Shown here: piece by piece, positions 1-5,815 of the stretch
Numbering within the stretch: position 1 is the stretch's first letter
How the letters are laid out: the number at the start of each line of letters is the position of its first letter
DNA from: a virus
DNA: 27,624 nt
Virus record (IMG/VR): IMGVR_UViG_3300028812_000015
Location: 1-27,624 of that record
Strand: one strand, 5' to 3'
Notes under the pieces: model-generated
Told to the model about the DNA's origin: nothing
Seen by the model: only the letters and a program-made list of their open reading frames with translations
Databases searched by the model: none
Translations under genes and position numbers: made by a program

Positions 1-30
1 TAATTCGTTCACAATAGAATCAGGCCATTC

Positions 31-107
31 GCCCGAATAACTCAATGGAAGAGTTCCCCCCTTGAATGGTTGTGGGAAGGGTCCCAGTTCGATTCTGGGT
101 TCGGGCG
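31..107 (+). tRNA. tRNA-like gene with aberrant anticodon arm
   Basis: A cloverleaf can be drawn by eye. The acceptor stem is GCCCGAA (31-37) with TTCGGGC (100-106). The D stem is ACTC (40-43) with GAGT (51-54), with GG in the loop. A perfect T arm CCCAG-TTCGATT-CTGGG spans 83-99. The discriminator is G107 and CCT follows, so CCA is not encoded. The stretch between the D and T arms (55-82) is about five bases too long. The best anticodon stem is CCCCC (56-60) with GTGGG (72-76), which has one mismatch and leaves an 11-nt loop (61-71). No anticodon can be assigned safely. It may be a degenerate phage tRNA, a tRNA carrying an insertion, or a tRNA-like decoy. Confidence 0.6.
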
Positions 108-111
108 CCTT

Positions 112-315
112 CTAGCTCTCGAATTTATCCAAATGGAAGACGAACATGGCAATCAAGACGGCCAGGTAAGGCTTCCCACAATCGGACTTCTGGCATCCGA
201 CTTTTCGATACACCCACTTGAGCTGGTCTTCATCCTCGTAATGAGTCAACTGATCCAGGAGTTCGCGAGCCGTTGCCAACACTTCCTTCCGAGTGAACTT
301 CTTTCTAGAACCCAT
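112..315 (-). CDS. Small conserved-looking protein, unknown function
   Basis: A 67-residue protein when started at the ATG at 315. A GTG at 342 in the same frame would add nine residues. I prefer 315 because the start then overlaps the end of the upstream gene by only a few bases and a weak AAGAG lies just before it. The N-terminus is basic (RKKFTRKEV), followed by an amphipathic helix and the stretch KVGCQKSDCGKPYL, where two cysteines may form a zinc knuckle or turn. It is the last gene of the leftward operon and ends four bases from the tRNA-like gene on the other strand. I do not recognise the family. Confidence 0.55.
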   Translation of the reverse strand: MGSRKKFTRKEVLATARELLDQLTHYEDEDQLKWVYRKVGCQKSDCGKPYLAVLIAMFVFHLDKFES

Positions 316-697
316 AAGGCTCTTGGGGATCGAAGTTTCCACAATAGGGATTCACGCAAGACTTTCGATGCTTCAAACCAATAAAAAAACCACACTCATT
401 ACACCGTCGTCCATTCACCTCGCTGGAGAACTTCATGAGTTTTAAATAGGCTTGCATCAGTTCGACGCTTTTTTTCCTCAAAGTATCTTCGGAAAGCACT
501 GCCTCGCTGAGTTCTCGCATTGCCTCCTTCAGCCTTCTCGATTCTTCTTGGATTTCAGAGGCTGAAAGAGGTTGATAGGAACGCCCGCAACAACTGCAAA
601 CGGTTCCATACGTAGCGGTGTCCACATAGAATTGACATTGGCATTCCCGGCAAGCCTCTCGAACATAAAAATAGGGTGAGTAATCGGGGTTTGACAT
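305..697 (-). CDS. Small protein with two cysteine clusters (putative zinc-binding)
   Basis: A 130-residue protein with two cysteine-rich ends joined by a charged helical segment (about residues 47-92). The N-terminal cluster has Cys16, 19, 21, 34, 36 and 37; the C-terminal one has Cys99, 102, 114 and 119 (CNEC...CVNPYC). Both look like zinc ribbons or knuckles, so a nucleic-acid or protein-binding role is plausible but unproven. It starts five bases after the stop of the preceding gene in the leftward operon. An AGGAG lies upstream of the ATG, although the spacing of about 13 bases is long. No enzyme motif is visible. Confidence 0.7.
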   Translation of the reverse strand: MSNPDYSPYFYVREACRECQCQFYVDTATYGTVCSCCGRSYQPLSASEIQEESRRLKEAMRELSEAVLSEDTLRKKSVELMQAYLKLMKFSSEVNGRRCNECGFFIGLKHRKSCVNPYCGNFDPQEPYGF

Positions 698-702
698 TTT
701 TG

Positions 703-1110
703 TTAAGGTGCTCCTGTTCCTTCGACTTTACGGTGTTCTCGGTCCTTGCGTCGAGACTCCAACCAACCCAAGGCGTTTTTCAGGGCGAGGATGGCCATTT
801 CATTTTCCACGCAAGAGAGTTTCTGATTCAAGCTTTCAATCATGAACTTCGCCACGGCAATTAAAGAATCCACCTGACAACCGTTCACGCCGACTTCTTG
901 AATCGGTCCGCGCTGCAGGGTGAACGAAATCGAGCCCACGTCCTGTCTTACATAAATGAAGTTGAAAGGGCGAATGTCTTTCTCGAACAGGTGATAGTGC
1001 ATGCTTCCGTCCGGCCGGAACATGTCTGGCCGGGTTTCTCGGAGGGCATCCATATCGACTAGGTTAAATCCGCCGATCTTCTTAACTCCTTTTAAGGTCT
1101 CAATTGCCAT
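703..1110 (-). CDS. Phage protein with Acb2/Tad1-like C-terminal hairpin (tentative)
   Basis: A 135-residue protein. From about residue 62 it reads like a widespread phage family: SFTLQRGPIQEVGVNG (62-77), then two helices, CVENEMAILALKNAL (100-114), GWLESRRKDREHR and a closing VEGTG. From memory, relatives end in CRENALAITKLEEALMWL...RGVEGTH. That helical hairpin resembles the sponge domain of anti-CBASS Acb2 and anti-Thoeris Tad1 proteins, which bind cyclic nucleotides. The similarity is my recollection rather than a search result, and the first ~60 residues are unlike short Acb2 proteins. AAGGA precedes the ATG. The operon context (ssDNA-binding-like, zinc proteins) is early or accessory and fits a counter-defence role without proving it. 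Confidence 0.6.
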   Translation of the reverse strand: MAIETLKGVKKIGGFNLVDMDALRETRPDMFRPDGSMHYHLFEKDIRPFNFIYVRQDVGSISFTLQRGPIQEVGVNGCQVDSLIAVAKFMIESLNQKLSCVENEMAILALKNALGWLESRRKDREHRKVEGTGAP

Positions 1111-1124
1111 AAATATCCTTTATT

Positions 1125-1619
1125 TTAAAATGGGATTGTTTCGAATTCGTGACTGAAGTCAGGAGATGCATAGGGTGGGATTTCCCGACTCGTCAACCCT
1201 TGATCCATTTTCAACTTTGGGAGTTGATTAATCTTATCGATGAGCGCGGGATTCACCTCGTCTGGCATCAGTTCCACGAAATACTTCGTATCGCGGAGTG
1301 CGCCTTTCCTCGTGATCTTGATCACGCGAGTTTCGAGGGGAGCCTTTTCATTGATCTCGCGCAAGGACTTGTAGAACTGATAGCCCTGATCCAGGATCTT
1401 GATTCCCATCTTCGGAAGGAAGATCTCCATCCGGAATCGGAAGTTCGACTTCTTCCCTTCCTGACAAAAAGTACAGCCGTCGCCTGAACAGACGTAGCTC
1501 TTGCCTTCTCCCCAGTGGGTTCGATACTCGTAGGGTTCTCCTCGGAGGATCCCGATGACGGACTGATTATCCTCCAAGCGTAACATTTCACTTTCTTGCT
1601 CGACGTGCGGAAATCTCAT
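1125..1619 (-). CDS. Putative phage single-stranded DNA-binding protein (Cys-knuckle, OB-fold-like)
   Basis: The 164-residue start at the ATG at 1619 is supported by AGAGGGGAAG just upstream and by an ATGA overlap with the stop of the preceding peptidase gene; longer versions of the frame run into that gene. Residues 13-27 (MLRLEDNQSVIGILR) lead into CSGDGCTFCQEG (44-55, Cys44/49/52), then FRFRMEIF and a strand rich in KITRKG (101-106). Gp32-like ssDNA-binding proteins of many unclassified phages, as I remember them, share this order: a ligand-like 'G.P..F..HW', a small Cys cluster and 'KFRFRIN...VKITR.G'. The C-terminus is not strongly acidic, which is unusual for an SSB. The functional call is an inference. 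Confidence 0.65.
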   Translation of the reverse strand: MRFPHVEQESEMLRLEDNQSVIGILRGEPYEYRTHWGEGKSYVCSGDGCTFCQEGKKSNFRFRMEIFLPKMGIKILDQGYQFYKSLREINEKAPLETRVIKITRKGALRDTKYFVELMPDEVNPALIDKINQLPKLKMDQGLTSREIPPYASPDFSHEFETIPF

Positions 1620-2527
1620 TTTGCTTCCCCTCTCATTGAAACTTTCTTCACTGACCAAAACAGACAATACCCATTCGCGCAAGAGTCGATGTTGAACCAC
1701 TGGTATCCACCGTCTCCGCAGTTTTTTCCCCAACTCTGCTTCAACTTGGTCCAGAGCACACCCTTGCTCACTTTGTAGCCGGTGAACGGAACAGAGTGAC
1801 CTCCGTTGGTCTGAGGAACGTTGGCCCGAATGTTCACAAAGCAGGAAGCCATGTCCTGGTTGACGGACCCACCCCAATAGACGGGATTCCGCTGGTCGAG
1901 CGATGCAATAATTTTCTGTTTAATCCCCGGTGTGTAATAATCCCCAAGGTATTCGATTTGATCCGCACGATACAGACCGCGCTCCTCGGGCAGCTTGAAG
2001 CTGCGAGCACCAAATGGCCAAGCGGATTCACGCTTCACCCAGGTCTTCTGTGCGGTGTTTACGGCTGCATAGACGGAAGGTTGTCGGTACCAAGCCCAGA
2101 GCGACTCCTGCGAAACGTCGGCAGAAGTGTCAACACTTTGACGGAGTTTATTCTCCATGCCACCGGCCATCGCCTGAGCGGTGCAGTCTCCGCGATACTG
2201 ATTGATGATCCCGGTGTTGAACTGGGAGAAGTCGACCGTTCGATCCGAACCCAATCCTTCAGAGGTCTGAATCGACTTCTGGGTGCGCTTACGTTCGATC
2301 TTATTTTGTTCCTCCACAGGGATAATTTCGTCCAAAGGGAGGTAAAAGGGCTTCGGCTTGGAGGCTTCCTCGGGACTCTCCTGCTTGGGAGACGGTTGAG
2401 GAGAAGGCTGATGAGCCAAGTGGACGGCGCTCATTCCCTTCGGCGTGATCTTCGCAGCTCCTAACACAGGAAATCCGACTCCCAACAAAACGACCAACCC
2501 ACCAACAAATCCATTTGTGATTTTCAT
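1616..2527 (-). CDS. Exported papain-like (C1-type) cysteine peptidase
   Basis: 303 residues. Residues 1-24 form a Sec signal peptide without lipobox (basic start, hydrophobic core, then VLGAA). A Pro/Ser/Glu-rich linker follows (about 40-60). The catalytic region fits clan CA: oxyanion Gln110 and nucleophile Cys115 in NQYRGDCTAQA, then His244 in GGHSVPFTGY, then QSWGKNCGDGGY (264-275), which matches the papain NSWG..WG..GY block. The usual catalytic Asn of NSWG is Gln264 here. Further cysteines (229, 270, 283, 288) could form disulfides in the periplasm or outside. It is the first gene of the leftward operon, reading away from 2606. Such exported peptidases are uncommon in phages. Substrate unknown; envelope or extracellular proteins are possible. 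Confidence 0.82.
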   Translation of the reverse strand: MKITNGFVGGLVVLLGVGFPVLGAAKITPKGMSAVHLAHQPSPQPSPKQESPEEASKPKPFYLPLDEIIPVEEQNKIERKRTQKSIQTSEGLGSDRTVDFSQFNTGIINQYRGDCTAQAMAGGMENKLRQSVDTSADVSQESLWAWYRQPSVYAAVNTAQKTWVKRESAWPFGARSFKLPEERGLYRADQIEYLGDYYTPGIKQKIIASLDQRNPVYWGGSVNQDMASCFVNIRANVPQTNGGHSVPFTGYKVSKGVLWTKLKQSWGKNCGDGGYQWFNIDSCANGYCLFWSVKKVSMRGEAK

Positions 2528-2605
2528 GAGAAAAGTTTTACCTGACCGCTTGGAAATCTGGCAAACTATAACTCTGTGGGGAAGAAAAAGAAGGGCTTAC
2601 CGCTT

Positions 2606-2776
2606 ATGAAGTTTTACCTCGTTCGGTTCCAGGGAGGAGCTGTTCTTACCGTCGCTGCGATCAACCCCCAACACGCTGAAACCTTGGCCTACGAGGAGCT
2701 CCGAAGTCTTCGGGTCCCGCTCCAGTACATTGATTCCATCCAGGAAACCGACCTACATAAAAAGAAAATGAGCTGA
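2606..2776 (+). CDS. Small conserved-looking phage protein, unknown
   Basis: 56 residues from the ATG at 2606 (MKFYLVRFQGGAVLTVAAI). A GTG at 2576 would add ten lysine-rich residues but has no ribosome-binding site, whereas GAAGGG precedes 2606 at a somewhat long spacing. A beta-strand, a turn and an amphipathic helix (INPQHAETLAYEEL) suggest a small alpha/beta fold often seen in phage early proteins. It is divergent from the peptidase gene, so the short gap 2528-2605 must contain promoters for both, though I see no convincing -35/-10 pair. Function not recognised. Confidence 0.55.
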   Translation: MKFYLVRFQGGAVLTVAAINPQHAETLAYEELRSLRVPLQYIDSIQETDLHKKKMS

Positions 2777-2965
2777 CTTTTTTTCGAAGCTTTTTTTCCC
2801 AAGTCGAGGCATGCTGCAAAGCGTATGAAGAGAACTTCCGCCAGAAGTATGAATTACAAACAGGAGTACCAAACCATCGAAAATTTTTATTAGTCGTAGG
2901 CTTATCTAATCATACCCATTCCCCTTCACCCGGGGAAGTTTGTAATCAGGGTCTACGGCTTCTTA
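2777..2965 (+). other. Non-coding leader with hairpin ahead of the replication genes
   Basis: No convincing gene. It holds a T7-CGAAGC-T7 direct repeat at about 2778-2798 and a 22-codon ORF at 2825-2893 without a ribosome-binding site (unlikely to be translated). It also holds a hairpin TTCCCC (2919-2924) - 7-nt loop - GGGGAA (2932-2937) without a T tract, and then the terminator that follows. The combination of two hairpins could be the 3' part of a small RNA or an attenuator leader. Confidence 0.4.
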
Positions 2966-3005
2966 AGGTCCCCCGTCCTGGCGGGTAGGGGACCTCTCTT
3001 TTTTT
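2966..3005 (+). terminator. Rho-independent terminator before the replication operon
   Basis: AGGTCCCC (2966-2973) pairs with GGGGACCT (2988-2995) around a 14-nt loop, followed by CTC and a run of seven T (2999-3005). It separates the small gene at 2606 and the non-coding leader from the replication operon, whose own promoter starts eight bases later. Confidence 0.85.
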
Positions 3006-3012
3006 ATGGTGT

Positions 3013-3040
3013 TTGACACATGACTAGATACAACTGGAAT
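3013..3040 (+). promoter_or_regulatory. Sigma-70-like promoter for the replication operon
   Basis: A perfect -35 box TTGACA (3013-3018), a 16-base spacer and TGGAAT (3035-3040), which matches four of six positions of TATAAT. It lies between the terminator and the initiator gene. A G-rich ribosome-binding site (GGGGGGGA) follows before the ATG at 3060. The -10 box is weak, so an activator or a different sigma factor is possible. Confidence 0.55.
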
Positions 3041-3059
3041 TCTCGGGGGGGACAATTAA

Positions 3060-4088
3060 ATGCCTAGAATTAATTTCGATGACCGTTGGTTAGTGGATCC
3101 GCGGAGAGAAGATCTTTCTGCCGCGCTGGGGAATCCTTTATTGGTGGAAGGCGTCGTCTATCGTCTCTGGAGAGCCAGTCAGGATTATTGGGTGAAAAAG
3201 TTACTGATCCCTGGCCATGTCTTTGTCCGACTGCCTCACGCAGAAACTCTTTTAAAAATAGGATTGGTCCGCGTATACCCGACTAATGAGATTTGGCTTT
3301 ATCCTGATCGGAGTGAGAAGCACCCGAACGTGCCCGAACGGAGCCCGAACGAGACCGAACGAGACTCGAACGCCCATCGAACGACCCCCGAACGACCCTT
3401 AACGGAAGTCGAACGCTGTTATGTTTATGCGAACGGTAGTCGGGAATATCACTTTTGGCTCATTGAAGGTCAACTTCAGAGGGTCCAAGCAGGTAAACGG
3501 TCGGCTGAAAAGCGACGTTTAAAGCATGGTACAGCTCAACCGAAGCCAAAAAATCTCGAACGGAGCCGAACGGAGCCCGAACGACCCCGAACGGTCTCGA
3601 ACTACTCTACCTCTGTCTCTTCCTCTTTCTCTTCTTCTGATTCTGTCTCTTCCTTGGGGGTTGCCGGGCAAGAATCCCGGCCGACCCCTTTGATGGTTCC
3701 GGCTGGTTCTTTGGATGAACTGATTGGGGACTCAGAAGGAACCACCCCTGGGTCTAGGGTTTGGAAAGTCTATGCGGAGGGAATCCAAGCCAAATATAAA
3801 AAACCCCCGATCCGTAACCGGGATACGAACCGGTATTTCAAGCAACTGGTGGAGAAGCTAGGGGAAGACGAGGCTAGGGAGACGGTCCTGTTTTACTTGA
3901 AGGACAATAAAAAATATTATGAGGACAATCTTCACGACCCGAAGACCCTGTTGAACGATGCGGAAAAACTCAGCCTGAAAAGAAGATCTGGAATCGATTC
4001 GCCCATCCGAAAGGATCTGTCCGTCAGCGAACATAATCAGGCCGTCCTGAATAAATACCTGAACGGTAGCGGAGAACACGTGCAATGA
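3060..4088 (+). CDS. Phage replication initiator, lambda O-like organisation
   Basis: 342 residues. The N-terminal ~75 residues look like a small DNA-binding domain (VYRLWRASQDYWVKK, then HVFVRLPHAETLLKIG). A low-complexity Pro/Glu/Arg/Ser middle (about 85-215) is encoded by the CGAACG repeats and a pyrimidine tract. A conserved C-terminal domain (about 228-310) reads WKVYAEGIQAKY, PIRNRDTNRYFKQLVEKLG, VLFYLKDNKKYY and LLNDAEKL; this block occurs in many phage replication proteins next to a helicase loader. The unstructured middle carrying an origin inside the initiator gene is the arrangement of lambda O. The stop overlaps the next start (ATGA), so the two are translationally coupled. Initiator function is an inference from architecture and context. 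Confidence 0.75.
   Translation: MPRINFDDRWLVDPRREDLSAALGNPLLVEGVVYRLWRASQDYWVKKLLIPGHVFVRLPHAETLLKIGLVRVYPTNEIWLYPDRSEKHPNVPERSPNETERDSNAHRTTPERPLTEVERCYVYANGSREYHFWLIEGQLQRVQAGKRSAEKRRLKHGTAQPKPKNLERSRTEPERPRTVSNYSTSVSSSFSSSDSVSSLGVAGQESRPTPLMVPAGSLDELIGDSEGTTPGSRVWKVYAEGIQAKYKKPPIRNRDTNRYFKQLVEKLGEDEARETVLFYLKDNKKYYEDNLHDPKTLLNDAEKLSLKRRSGIDSPIRKDLSVSEHNQAVLNKYLNGSGEHVQ
3325..3435 (+). repeat. Iteron array 1, CGAACG at helical spacing (putative origin)
   Basis: Exact CGAACG begins at 3325, 3335, 3346, 3356, 3367, 3378, 3389, 3410 and 3430, with a degenerate TTAACG at 3399. Steps are 10 or 11 bp (the last one 20). 3325 to 3430 is 105 bp, or 10.5 bp per step if one skipped site is counted, which is the helical repeat of B-DNA. 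Because 10 and 11 are not multiples of three, the repeats fall in different codon frames, so the conservation is of DNA, not protein. All copies face one side of the helix, as expected for binding sites of an initiator oligomer. Confidence 0.85.
3557..3603 (+). repeat. Iteron array 2, CGAACG at helical spacing (putative origin)
   Basis: CGAACG begins at 3557, 3567, 3578 and 3588, and CGAACT at 3598, again at 10-11 bp steps in the same orientation as the first array. It lies about 127 bp after the last repeat of array 1 (close to twelve helical turns) and directly abuts a pyrimidine-rich tract. Confidence 0.85.
3602..3654 (+). other. Polypyrimidine tract beside the iterons (possible unwinding region)
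   Basis: About 53 bases made almost entirely of C and T (short units such as TCTTCC and TCTGTC), encoding a serine-rich stretch of the initiator. It starts where the second iteron array ends. Strand-asymmetric or easily melted tracts flank iterons at many plasmid and phage origins, so this is a candidate unwinding or loading region. It is not A/T-rich, which weakens the comparison with lambda. Confidence 0.45.
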
Positions 4089-4618
4089 GGGCCGACATCC
4101 TCAAAGCGATGTATGGCCTAGGCTCAGTGTTCAAAGAAAAAATAGACGATAATCTGATTCATATCTGGTGCTCGGTCTTGAAAGACCTTTCTCCGCAGGA
4201 ACTGCAAATGGCGGTGGAGGTTTACTGTAAAGATCCAGAGAATAAATTTTTTCCTAGGGTCGGACAGATTTATGGATTGGCTCGACCCAAGCCTAATTTC
4301 GAGACCGAGGCTCAGCTCTTAGCAGACCGGGTGTACTACGCTGGCTGCGCTTACGGTGCGGACTCGGAAGGAATCGAACGCGCCCGAAAGAAAGTAGGCG
4401 AGCTCGGTTGGAAATATATTCAGAACCAGGGTGGGTTTCAGAAGTTCATCGACCTGATCAATGAGATGGGAGACCCTGGAACCATCAAATCCCAGATCCG
4501 GAAGTCAGTCATAGGCTTGATGGAACAGAACGAGAGGCAAACTCGGATGGAATCCTTGGAGCATCAATCGCGGGATGTTCTCAAAAAGCTGGGCGTGGAA
4601 ATGAAAGTGATTCCTTAG
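4085..4618 (+). CDS. Putative replicative helicase loader
   Basis: 177 residues, mostly helical. The segment from ILKAMYGLGSVF through LIHIWCSVLKDLSPQ, MAVEVYCKDPENKFFP and VGQIYGLARP matches the general pattern of phage helicase-loader or replisome-organiser N-domains: a helical bundle in which W...L.dl...el..Av......+fFP..g.i recurs. No Walker motif is present, so it is not a DnaC-type ATPase. It is coupled by an ATGA overlap to the initiator, the usual O-P or DnaD-loader order. It would deliver the host DnaB helicase to the origin in the gene just upstream. The family call rests on pattern and position. Confidence 0.6.
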   Translation: MRADILKAMYGLGSVFKEKIDDNLIHIWCSVLKDLSPQELQMAVEVYCKDPENKFFPRVGQIYGLARPKPNFETEAQLLADRVYYAGCAYGADSEGIERARKKVGELGWKYIQNQGGFQKFIDLINEMGDPGTIKSQIRKSVIGLMEQNERQTRMESLEHQSRDVLKKLGVEMKVIP

Positions 4619-4628
4619 GAGGAAAAAA

Positions 4629-5168
4629 ATGCATCACCACCAAAAAATCCAATGTAGTCTCTGCGCAAAACTCGTCGCCTCGTGCCGGTGTGTGGATCTC
4701 GATCCCGTGGACTGGCAGGTCCAAGAAGTGAAGTACGTGATTTGTGACGACTGCAAGAATGCGCAGCGTCAAGTTCGCGTATCCTCAGCTCTGGATGGGC
4801 TAAGCGGACGATTAGACAACACGGATAGTTACCTAGAAAAAGTCATTGATCACTTCGGGCCCAGCCACCAGATTATGAAAGCCATCGACGAGATGGCCGA
4901 GCTGACAAGCGCACTCGTGCGGTACCAGAATCAGGCCGGATGGAGTACGCTCGTGATTGACGAGATTGCGGACGTCCTGATTATGGCCCGGCAACTCCGC
5001 CTGATTTTCGGACCCGAATTGGTGGACGGTCGGATGCGATTTAAACTCGACCGGCTGGATTGGGTGATGGAGCGTGAGAGGGATCAGCGTTTAACAAACG
5101 AGGCTGATGCGCCAGGCTTTTTTGGAAAGGCCGTTAAGGGGTTGGGTGCGGAGAAGTCAAAAAATTGA
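4629..5168 (+). CDS. MazG-like nucleotide pyrophosphohydrolase with N-terminal zinc knuckle
   Basis: 179 residues. Residues 9-43 hold Cys9, Cys12, Cys19, Cys21 and later CDDC (39-42), a possible treble-clef or ribbon. The core (about 76-150) has the all-alpha NTP pyrophosphatase signature: DEMAEL (87-92, in the place of ExxE) and DEIADV (111-116, ExxD), followed by the helix LIMARQLRLIFG and a C-terminal FKLDRLDWVMERER like other phage MazG-like proteins. These enzymes hydrolyse NTP or dNTP to the monophosphate; phage versions may tune nucleotide or alarmone pools. A perfect AGGAGG stands upstream. It closes the replication operon. The zinc-knuckle extension is not typical of MazG. Confidence 0.78.
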   Translation: MHHHQKIQCSLCAKLVASCRCVDLDPVDWQVQEVKYVICDDCKNAQRQVRVSSALDGLSGRLDNTDSYLEKVIDHFGPSHQIMKAIDEMAELTSALVRYQNQAGWSTLVIDEIADVLIMARQLRLIFGPELVDGRMRFKLDRLDWVMERERDQRLTNEADAPGFFGKAVKGLGAEKSKN

Positions 5169-5196
5169 CGTGGCAAGGATTTTAGGAGGTCAAACC

Positions 5197-5220
5197 ATGA
5201 TGACAGAAATGATGAAATAA
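5197..5220 (+). CDS. Seven-codon minicistron with a perfect Shine-Dalgarno
   Basis: AGGAGG (5184-5189) lies seven bases before ATG ATG ACA GAA ATG ATG AAA TAA. The ORF would encode MMTEMMK, rich in methionine. Its stop is 36 bases before the start of the membrane microprotein. It may be a leader peptide that couples or times translation of the next gene, or the remnant of a deleted gene whose ribosome-binding site survived. Confidence 0.3.
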   Translation: MMTEMMK

Positions 5221-5256
5221 CAAAGCAGTCTGATAAACTATAGGAAGACAAAAAAA

Positions 5257-5355
5257 ATGTATATGCAACCTTCGGGACAGGAAAAGTGGGTGATGTTCGG
5301 AATGTTTTTCGTGGGAATATTCCTGATTGTCGCCGTCCTCCTGGATCAAATCTGA
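5257..5355 (+). CDS. 32-residue single-pass membrane microprotein
   Basis: MYMQPSGQEKW followed by an uninterrupted hydrophobic segment of about 18 residues (VMFGMFFVGIFLIVAVLL) and the short tail DQI. TAGGAAGAC precedes the ATG at a good distance. Topology is probably N-in or N-out with one transmembrane helix. It lies between the replication operon and the terminase genes, a place where phages often keep small host-interaction or superinfection genes. Function unknown. Confidence 0.55.
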   Translation: MYMQPSGQEKWVMFGMFFVGIFLIVAVLLDQI

Positions 5356-5405
5356 TACACTAGAATTGTAGAAAAAAGACTTTTTCTCATGGAAGGAGAA
5401 AGCCT

Positions 5406-5807
5406 ATGGCCAAGCGAGGCCCTAAAGGACCCAGTACGGAAATCGACTGGGACACGTTCGAAAAACTGTGCGGGATCCACTGCACCAAAGTCGAGATTGC
5501 GGAGTGGTTCCACTGCTCCGAAGACACGATCGAGAGACACGTCAAGCGCCACTACGGAGAGAATTTTGCGGTGGTTTACGCTAAAAAGGCAGCCCGAGGC
5601 AACGCCTCTCTCCGTCGCCGGATGTTCGAGACCGCGTTCGGGACTGGAAAGGGTTCCGTCACGATGCAGATTTTCCTCTCGAAGCAGCACCTCGGTTACC
5701 TCGACCGACTCGAAACCAAGAACAAGAACGAGAATCTCAACTACGAGATGCCCGAACCCACCTTGATCGTGCTGCCTCAAAACGGAAGGGAAAAGAAATC
5801 TGAATAA
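5406..5807 (+). CDS. terS: Terminase small subunit
   Basis: 133 residues. A basic N-terminus (MAKRGPKGPSTEIDW) is followed by a helix-turn-helix (KVEIAEWFHCSEDTIERHVKR, about 27-48), the DNA-recognition domain. A helical oligomerisation region (ASLRRRMFETAFGTGKGSVTMQ) ends in the typical FLSKQHLGYLDR, then a variable C-terminal tail. It would bind the packaging site and regulate the large subunit. A GGAG ribosome-binding site lies upstream, and the large subunit begins nine bases after its stop. Confidence 0.85.
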   Translation: MAKRGPKGPSTEIDWDTFEKLCGIHCTKVEIAEWFHCSEDTIERHVKRHYGENFAVVYAKKAARGNASLRRRMFETAFGTGKGSVTMQIFLSKQHLGYLDRLETKNKNENLNYEMPEPTLIVLPQNGREKKSE

Positions 5808-5815
5808 AAAATTTT

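Noticed and set aside
2825-2893. 22-codon ORF (MKRTSARSMNY...)
   Set aside because: No ribosome-binding site and no recognisable feature; it lies in a region better explained as structured RNA or leader.
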